From contig CAAEMZ010000015.1 in NCBI GenBank assembly GCA_900757195.1, forward strand, positions 1-17,291: 17,291 nt of DNA, in the 5' to 3' direction. This document shows positions 13,813 to 17,291 of the stretch, one piece after another (positions within the stretch are counted from its first letter, which is position 1; every line of letters begins with the position of its first letter). The translations under genes were made by a program, and so were the position numbers. Source of the stretch: Lachnospiraceae bacterium. GTDB taxonomy: Bacteria; Bacillota; Clostridia; Lachnospirales; Lachnospiraceae. Under the pieces are notes generated by a model. The model saw only the letters and a list, made by a program, of their open reading frames with translations. It made no database searches and was not told the origin of the DNA.

Positions 13813-13933
13813 TGTTGATTTTTGCCATTCTTCTTATATATAGAATGTCGAAATCTGTATATCGAATTCTATCGACATGTAAAATATTTTCGCATATTAT
13901 AAAACTGTAACAAATCCCCCCAGGGTAAGGCGG

Positions 13934-13965
13934 AAGGCTCGCACTATCAAAATTGTGCGGGCTTT
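13934..13965 (+). terminator. junction hairpin, terminator-like
   Basis: The arms 13934-13944 and 13955-13965 pair over 11 bp with two G-U pairs. On the plus strand the stem ends in GGGCTTTCTTCG. The T-run is broken, so function as a terminator is uncertain. It would oppose plus-strand read-through into the prophage. Confidence 0.42.
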
Positions 13966-13981
13966 CTTCGTAAATAAAATA

Positions 13982-14004
13982 AGCCCCGGCATAGTGCCGA
14001 GGCT
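13982..14004 (-). terminator. terminator of the prophage lysis genes
   Basis: AGCCCCGGCA (13982-13991) and TGCCGAGGCT (13995-14004) form a 10-bp stem with one G-U pair and a 3-base loop. On the minus strand it is followed by TATTTTATTT. It lies 41 bp past the endolysin stop. Confidence 0.78.
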
Positions 14005-14045
14005 CGTTTGGACCATTACTGAATTTATATGTTACTGTTTATGAG

Positions 14046-15011
14046 TTACTCAATCCACGCCTGGAACTTGTCCACTGCCACACCTTTAACTCCGGCATAA
14101 CCATCCTGGCCATTTCCGGTTTCATTGTCGTACTGTGCCGGATAGAAAATTTCATGATTCATGTCAGATGCACAATAGACAGCCTTTTTGTAAAGATAAC
14201 CATCCGGTGTATGATAATACAATTCAATTGCCTGAATCGGACTACCATCACCAAGAACGCCATTTTCTGTGTCATTGATATTGTATCCGCTGCCAAATGT
14301 CAGATAAGGTAGCCATGCACTTCTTTCTGTGTAAACACGTCCAGAGATCGTTCCTTTGCTGACACAGATACCGAGATACCGGATCGCTTCACCGTCTCCA
14401 GCTCCGGCCCAGTCTTCGCGGTTTTTCACCGGCGGCCACCACCGATCTGTAAATACCTGATAGATGCAATCCACCGGGCCAAGGTCCTGTAATGGACGCA
14501 CAGGTTTCGTCGGTTCAATAGGCTTTGCTTCCTGTCCAAGAAATTCACGGACCATGTTCAAGAATCGCTGCCATCCCATGTCTAAAGTTCTATGTGGACA
14601 GTATTTCCCATTGAAATCCTGATGCTTTTTCACCCGGTTAATGCCCCACCCATTACGTTTCAGAATAGATGCAATGAACTCTGCAGCATTTTTTTCCGCC
14701 TGAGTAAATCGTTCGCCACCGGACAGGGAATAGCAGATTTCAACAGAGATCGATCGCATATTGCCGTCTCCATCACCATCACCGGCATTCCATGTATTCC
14801 GGTCCTCCGGAACCCCCTGGACAATCTCTTTATCATCAACTGCGTAGTGGAAAGAAGCCTCATTTGGGTTATTAATCATATAGTTTACTTCATTCGCCGC
14901 CGGAGCATCGTTTGCTGTATTGTGTACTGCAATATATAACGGATCCATTCCGTACGGACATTTATTTTCATAGTTCCATTCCGGAACTAAATTCTGTCTG
15001 ATAGGTACCAT
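14046..15011 (-). CDS. phage endolysin, N-acetylmuramoyl-L-alanine amidase (Amidase_2)
   Basis: This 321-residue enzyme (EC 3.5.1.28) cuts the bond between MurNAc and the stem peptide and is the likely lysis enzyme. Residues 23-160 are an Amidase_2 (T7-lysozyme-like) domain. H30 in AVHNTAND, H130 in KKHQD and C138 in KYCPH match the zinc ligands of T7 lysozyme, including the eight-residue spacing of the last two; K136 matches its catalytic lysine and Y56 its tyrosine. A proline-rich linker (160-175) leads to a C-terminal region of about 145 residues, rich in W, Y and G, probably cell-wall binding; it has some look of clostridial hydrophobic-W repeats but I cannot assign it. No signal peptide, so export needs the holin. 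GGAGG lies 8 bases before the ATG at 15011; an upstream ATG at 15026 overlaps that site and is rejected. Confidence 0.93.
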   Translation of the reverse strand: MVPIRQNLVPEWNYENKCPYGMDPLYIAVHNTANDAPAANEVNYMINNPNEASFHYAVDDKEIVQGVPEDRNTWNAGDGDGDGNMRSISVEICYSLSGGERFTQAEKNAAEFIASILKRNGWGINRVKKHQDFNGKYCPHRTLDMGWQRFLNMVREFLGQEAKPIEPTKPVRPLQDLGPVDCIYQVFTDRWWPPVKNREDWAGAGDGEAIRYLGICVSKGTISGRVYTERSAWLPYLTFGSGYNINDTENGVLGDGSPIQAIELYYHTPDGYLYKKAVYCASDMNHEIFYPAQYDNETGNGQDGYAGVKGVAVDKFQAWIE

Positions 15012-15028
15012 AAATTTTTCCTCCATTC

Positions 15029-15053
15029 AAAAAGAGGACCGTTCCCGGTCCCC
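15029..15053 (-). terminator. hairpin with T-run between holin and endolysin
   Basis: On the minus strand GGGGACCG-GGAA-CGGTCCTC (15053-15034) is an 8-bp stem with one G-U pair followed by TTTTT (15033-15029). It has the form of an intrinsic terminator but sits 7 bp past the holin stop and just before the endolysin ribosome-binding site. It probably attenuates endolysin expression. Confidence 0.6.
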
Positions 15054-15060
15054 GAAATAC

Positions 15061-15354
15061 TTAATCTTCTTTTCCTGTCTGCTTAATCAACTGATTCACA
15101 TATGTACTTAACCCGGCCACCAGGATTCCCTGAGTGATCGCTGTAAACACGGCCATGGCGATTTCCTGAGGGTTACTGCAGCTACAGGTTGCAAAGATAT
15201 AGACCGCACAGATAACAATGCCTGTGATCCCCAAAATCGCTGGGATATATTTGTCTTTGATGCCCTCGGTCTTTTTAATAAATACACCAACAAAATAGAG
15301 AACTACTGTTAAAACAAGCAGTTCCGGTTTTACATAGTTTAAGATCTGTTCCAT
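15061..15354 (-). CDS. phage holin
   Basis: This 97-residue small membrane protein would form holes in the cytoplasmic membrane at lysis. It shows the pattern of a clostridial phage holin group (Phage_holin_5 type from memory): NYVKPELLVLTVVLYFVGVFI, a charged turn KKTEGIKDKYIPAI, a second segment LGITGIVICAVYIFA, a third amphipathic segment, and the end QGILVAGLSTYVNQLIKQ. Three membrane segments are likely. A GGGGAG site precedes the ATG. It lies 2 bp after the XhlA-like gene and just before the endolysin, across a hairpin. Confidence 0.87.
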   Translation of the reverse strand: MEQILNYVKPELLVLTVVLYFVGVFIKKTEGIKDKYIPAILGITGIVICAVYIFATCSCSNPQEIAMAVFTAITQGILVAGLSTYVNQLIKQTGKED

Positions 15355-15356
15355 TT

Positions 15357-15617
15357 TTATTCTCCCCTCTCCAGATCATCAATCCGATGATTGGCCACTT
15401 TGATTTTTTCCTCACATAATGCCGCCTGCTCTTCCAGGCGATATGTCCTTTCGATGACATTATTATGCTTATCGACCCGTTTTGTGAGTTCTGACAGCTT
15501 ATAATCAATCAAAGCCATTGTCTTATCGTTCTGCGCCTCGGCCCTGCGCTGCTGAAAATAATTATTAATCATACAGACCACAATGGCCACAACACCTGTG
15601 ATAATTGCTTCCGTCAC
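15357..15617 (-). CDS. small membrane/coiled-coil phage protein, XhlA-like
   Basis: This 86-residue protein has one N-terminal hydrophobic segment (residues 4-19) followed by a long charged helix (RRAEAQNDKTMALIDYKL to the end) with coiled-coil character, ending KIKVANHRIDDLE. This layout, just before a holin, is that of XhlA/BhlA-type lysis accessory proteins, which sit in the membrane and help lysis; the assignment is by resemblance. The start is GTG at 15617, with AAAAGGAT about 10 bases upstream; an ATG one base off is followed by a stop in its own frame. It is 2 bp from the holin, so translation is likely coupled. Confidence 0.78.
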   Translation of the reverse strand: MTEAIITGVVAIVVCMINNYFQQRRAEAQNDKTMALIDYKLSELTKRVDKHNNVIERTYRLEEQAALCEEKIKVANHRIDDLERGE

Positions 15618-15658
15618 ATTCGCACCATCCTTTTCTTATCTTTTCTGAATTAAAAATA

Positions 15659-15673
15659 AGACCAATAAGGTCT
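15659..15673 (-). terminator. short hairpin after the tail protein gene
   Basis: AGACC-AATAA-GGTCT gives a 5-bp stem, followed on the minus strand by TATTTTTAATT. It lies 32 bp past the stop of the tail gene. The stem is short for an intrinsic terminator, so read-through into the lysis genes is expected. Confidence 0.4.
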
Positions 15674-15705
15674 CGCACGTATTTCAAATATCCTCTTATC
15701 GATCA

Positions 15706-16878
15706 CTATGCAATCATGCCTCTCTCAACTTCAAATGCAGCGCTGATAAACAAATAAGCTTCTCCCGTGATATTGTTACCATTTACATAAATCTTTCCAT
15801 CTTTTGTGATCTTGCAGGATAAAATTATTTTTCTTGTATCCTCCACCACAAAAAAGATTTCATCCAATACTGGTTTTACATTCATCGTCCCAACAAGGAC
15901 TTCGTTTTTATTGTTTAAAACATTGTTATGTGCCTTGATATACAGATTCAACAGTGCGACATTCCCAAATACCAATTTTGATGTACCGCCAATTCTTGAG
16001 AAGCTGTTCGCCTCGACACTAAGTTCAATTCCTGATGTGGCTAAAAGCAAATTAATTTCCGATTTTGTCATATAGTTATTATGCACATGATTCAACGGAG
16101 CCTTTCCTCCAAGCTTTGAGTCCATCTCAGTTTTTGTATAATACCGACCGTCATGATTATGTCCATTGATTTTACTATCAACCTCGGTCTCTGTATAATA
16201 TCTGCTGTCGTGATCTCCGCCGGTTTTATGTGCCGCTAATGCATTGATCACTTCAGACAATTTCGAATACAATGTGGTTGTTCCAGACCAGATCACCGTT
16301 TTTGCATGAGCATAGGCAAATACTTTAGCGCCAAGCTTTTTTAACCATCCGCCTCTTTTTTCATCATAACTTCCATCCAATTCAATCATATCCGCCATGC
16401 TGCAGAGTGTCTCAAGCTGCCCTTCCACGGATGTGATCGTTGCATCCGATACCGTGACGACATACAGGGCCTCCTGATGCAGCATACCTTCGTTATTGAT
16501 ATCCGAAGATATAAGCTCCGGAAGTGCCGGCGTTCCTGTGGATGATGTGCCTTTAACAACCACGAGTTCAAAACCTTCCACACCCGTATCTGAAGCTTTC
16601 GAATACTGAACAGCGATGATATCCTTCCTGTATTCCCCCTGACTGCCATTTTCAATCGTTACTTCTTCATAAAGTCCGGGCTTGATATATCCGCGGCGCC
16701 CCTGTATGATAACAATTCCGTCCAGGATCCGTATTTTATTCCCGGAAATCTTCTGATAACCGAGATTATTACCTTTATTTAATATGTAACTGGCCGGGCC
16801 GATCAATCCCTGATTATGCATCCCGACCTGGCTGGCCTTGATATGCCTTTCGCCCCTGTATCCATCGATTAATTCCAT
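15706..16878 (-). CDS. phage tail/baseplate-associated fibre protein
   Basis: This 390-residue structural protein resembles host-contact proteins of Lachnospiraceae siphophages and myophages. Residues 1-160 are a baseplate-anchor-like region (MELIDGYRGERHIKASQ, GRRGYIKPGLYEEVTI, YRKDIIAVQYSK). A helical linker follows. Residues 222-270 carry fibre repeats: DSRYYTETEVDSK, DGRYYTKTEMDSK and NNYMTKSEINLLL, interleaved with HNHD and NHVHN motifs, a pattern seen in trimeric fibres. The C-terminal 110 residues look beta-rich and may be the tip. A GGAGG site precedes the ATG. It follows the His-rich gene by 18 bp. The exact structural role is inferred. Confidence 0.85.
   Translation of the reverse strand: MELIDGYRGERHIKASQVGMHNQGLIGPASYILNKGNNLGYQKISGNKIRILDGIVIIQGRRGYIKPGLYEEVTIENGSQGEYRKDIIAVQYSKASDTGVEGFELVVVKGTSSTGTPALPELISSDINNEGMLHQEALYVVTVSDATITSVEGQLETLCSMADMIELDGSYDEKRGGWLKKLGAKVFAYAHAKTVIWSGTTTLYSKLSEVINALAAHKTGGDHDSRYYTETEVDSKINGHNHDGRYYTKTEMDSKLGGKAPLNHVHNNYMTKSEINLLLATSGIELSVEANSFSRIGGTSKLVFGNVALLNLYIKAHNNVLNNKNEVLVGTMNVKPVLDEIFFVVEDTRKIILSCKITKDGKIYVNGNNITGEAYLFISAAFEVERGMIA
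16105..16215 (-). repeat. YYTxTExDSK fibre repeats in the tail gene
   Basis: Residues about 222-258 hold two close copies of the unit H-D-x-R-Y-Y-T-x-T-E-x-D-S-K, followed by a third weaker copy (NNYMTKSEI). Repeats of this sort vary in number between related phages. Confidence 0.7.
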
Positions 16879-16896
16879 GATATTCCTCCTTCATAT

Positions 16897-17291
16897 TTAC
16901 GCTGTCCGTTTCCACATATAGCAGGTAATATATGGCTGGATGATTGACTGCGATGCGCTCAGCTTATAATTTGTGCCCGGAGACTCAGACCCTGTATACA
17001 TCTTTACAGATCCATCAACCAGCTTTGCTGCTCCTGTATTTGGAGACGAATTTCCCGTGTTTCCATGGTTATGGGGCTGTCCCCCTCCAGCTAATCCTGT
17101 GAGATATCCGTTATTCTGAAACGCAGTACCGTGAGAAGAACCTGCGGCCGCCAAACTGTTTGCAGCGCTTGTTCCGTATTGGTGCTGATGTTTCGGCATT
17201 TCGGCAATCGTAAGTGTATGGTTTGCTGTTGCATGATTATGTGCATTTACCGTGTGAATATGTTCCATATTATGACTGTGAGCATTAACAT
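16897..17291 (-). CDS. His-rich phage tail fibre/baseplate protein, C-terminal part (cut by right edge)
   Basis: The frame is open to the right edge, so the gene is partial; an internal ATG at 17268 is unlikely to be the start because the repeat pattern continues upstream of it (VNAHSHN before MEHIHTVNAHNH). About 131 residues are visible. The upstream part alternates histidines in HxH units, which in T4-type fibres bind iron along the trimer axis. TLTIAEMPKHQHQY, the glycine- and serine-rich QPHNHGNTGNSS stretch and the end QPYITCYMWKRTA are typical of the C-terminal domain of Gp10/collar-type tail proteins. It precedes the fibre-repeat gene by 18 bp and is probably part of the same tail-tip assembly. 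Confidence 0.8.
   Translation of the reverse strand, partial: VNAHSHNMEHIHTVNAHNHATANHTLTIAEMPKHQHQYGTSAANSLAAAGSSHGTAFQNNGYLTGLAGGGQPHNHGNTGNSSPNTGAAKLVDGSVKMYTGSESPGTNYKLSASQSIIQPYITCYMWKRTA

Larger units (their letters stand above)
13724..14045. other. gene-free host/prophage junction (322 bp)
   Basis: No plausible gene is seen here. In order it holds the tRNA terminator (13734-13771), a tandem pair of AAAAGGGGCA repeats (13792-13812), a spaced inverted repeat ATGTCGA/TCGACAT (13845-13878), a hairpin with GCTCGCAC/GTGCGGGC arms (13934-13965) and the endolysin terminator (13982-14004). A small plus-strand frame over the tRNA end and repeats has no ribosome-binding site and is not credited. 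Confidence 0.7.
13724..17291. mobile_element. prophage, lysis and tail end (partial)
   Basis: Two tail-fibre-type proteins, an XhlA-like protein, a holin and a peptidoglycan amidase stand in the usual late-gene order, all read leftwards, next to a tRNA. The rest of the phage, including any integrase, lies beyond the right edge. The left boundary is set at the tRNA end but could lie anywhere from within the tRNA 3' half to about 14000. Whether the phage is intact cannot be judged. Confidence 0.85.

Noticed and set aside
13815..13844. Possible plus-strand promoter TTGATT with TATATA/TATAGA boxes in the junction
   Set aside because: Poor -35, ambiguous -10 spacing and no gene downstream on that strand.
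13695..13910. Plus-strand 71-residue frame over the tRNA 3' half and junction
   Set aside because: It starts inside the tRNA, includes terminator and repeat sequence and has no ribosome-binding site.
15108..15508. Alternative minus-strand frames over the holin and XhlA-like genes
   Set aside because: They overlap two well-supported small genes in other frames and lack start signals; arginine- and serine-rich shadow composition.

Overview
The window reads as a chromosome segment from a low-to-mid-GC Gram-positive anaerobe of the Clostridia, most likely Lachnospiraceae. This rests on the protein types, strong GGAGG ribosome-binding sites, the gap-pgk-tpiA cluster, an iscR-iscS-iscU-mnmA operon and a Lachnospiraceae-style prophage end. 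The species cannot be named from the sequence alone. Nearly all genes lie on the minus strand; the exceptions are a PHP-family histidinol-phosphatase and a tRNA-Arg.

Layout in window order. (1) Positions 1-92 hold the 5' end of a group IIC intron on the minus strand. It sits immediately after the long intrinsic terminator (94-149) of a sodium:neurotransmitter-symporter-family transporter (171-1568). The rest of the intron and any reverse transcriptase lie off the left edge. (2) 1734-4800 is a glycolytic operon, gap-pgk-tpiA, read leftwards. It has a recognisable promoter, an intercistronic hairpin between gap and pgk, and a strong terminator after tpiA. (3) A divergent promoter pair at 4867-4944 drives gap to the left and the histidinol-phosphatase to the right. 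(4) 5827-9879 is an Fe-S/tRNA-thiolation operon: an IscR-type Rrf2 regulator, cysteine desulfurase, IscU scaffold, MnmA and a DUF975 membrane protein. A palindrome between its promoter and start codon is a likely autoregulatory operator. Its terminator appears to lie inside the 3' end of the convergent histidinol-phosphatase gene. (5) 9964-12619 holds NAD-dependent DNA ligase and an RluF/RsuA-type pseudouridine synthase, overlapping by 8 bp. (6) 12698-13489 is a membrane-anchored extracytoplasmic protein of unknown function with its own promoter, followed by a hairpin. (7) 13652-13723 is tRNA-Arg(CCG) on the plus strand with its own promoter and terminator.

(8) From just after the tRNA to the right edge is the lysis/tail end of a prophage, read leftwards: a His-rich tail-fibre protein (cut by the edge), a modular tail protein with YYTxTExDSK repeats, a short XhlA-like membrane/coiled-coil protein, a holin and an N-acetylmuramoyl-L-alanine amidase. 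The tRNA-Arg 3' end is the natural candidate integration site; a tandem pair of AAAAGGGGCA repeats and several hairpins fill the 322-bp gene-free junction.

Functional logic: IscS supplies sulfur both to the IscU scaffold and, through persulfide relay, to MnmA for 2-thiouridine, so the operon links cofactor assembly to tRNA modification under a regulator that probably senses Fe-S status. No clearly unprecedented system is visible. The most interesting items are the terminator-targeting group IIC intron, the prophage/tRNA junction, the holin-endolysin attenuator-like hairpin, the terminator embedded in a convergent coding sequence, and a divergent nucleotidyltransferase motif in LigA.
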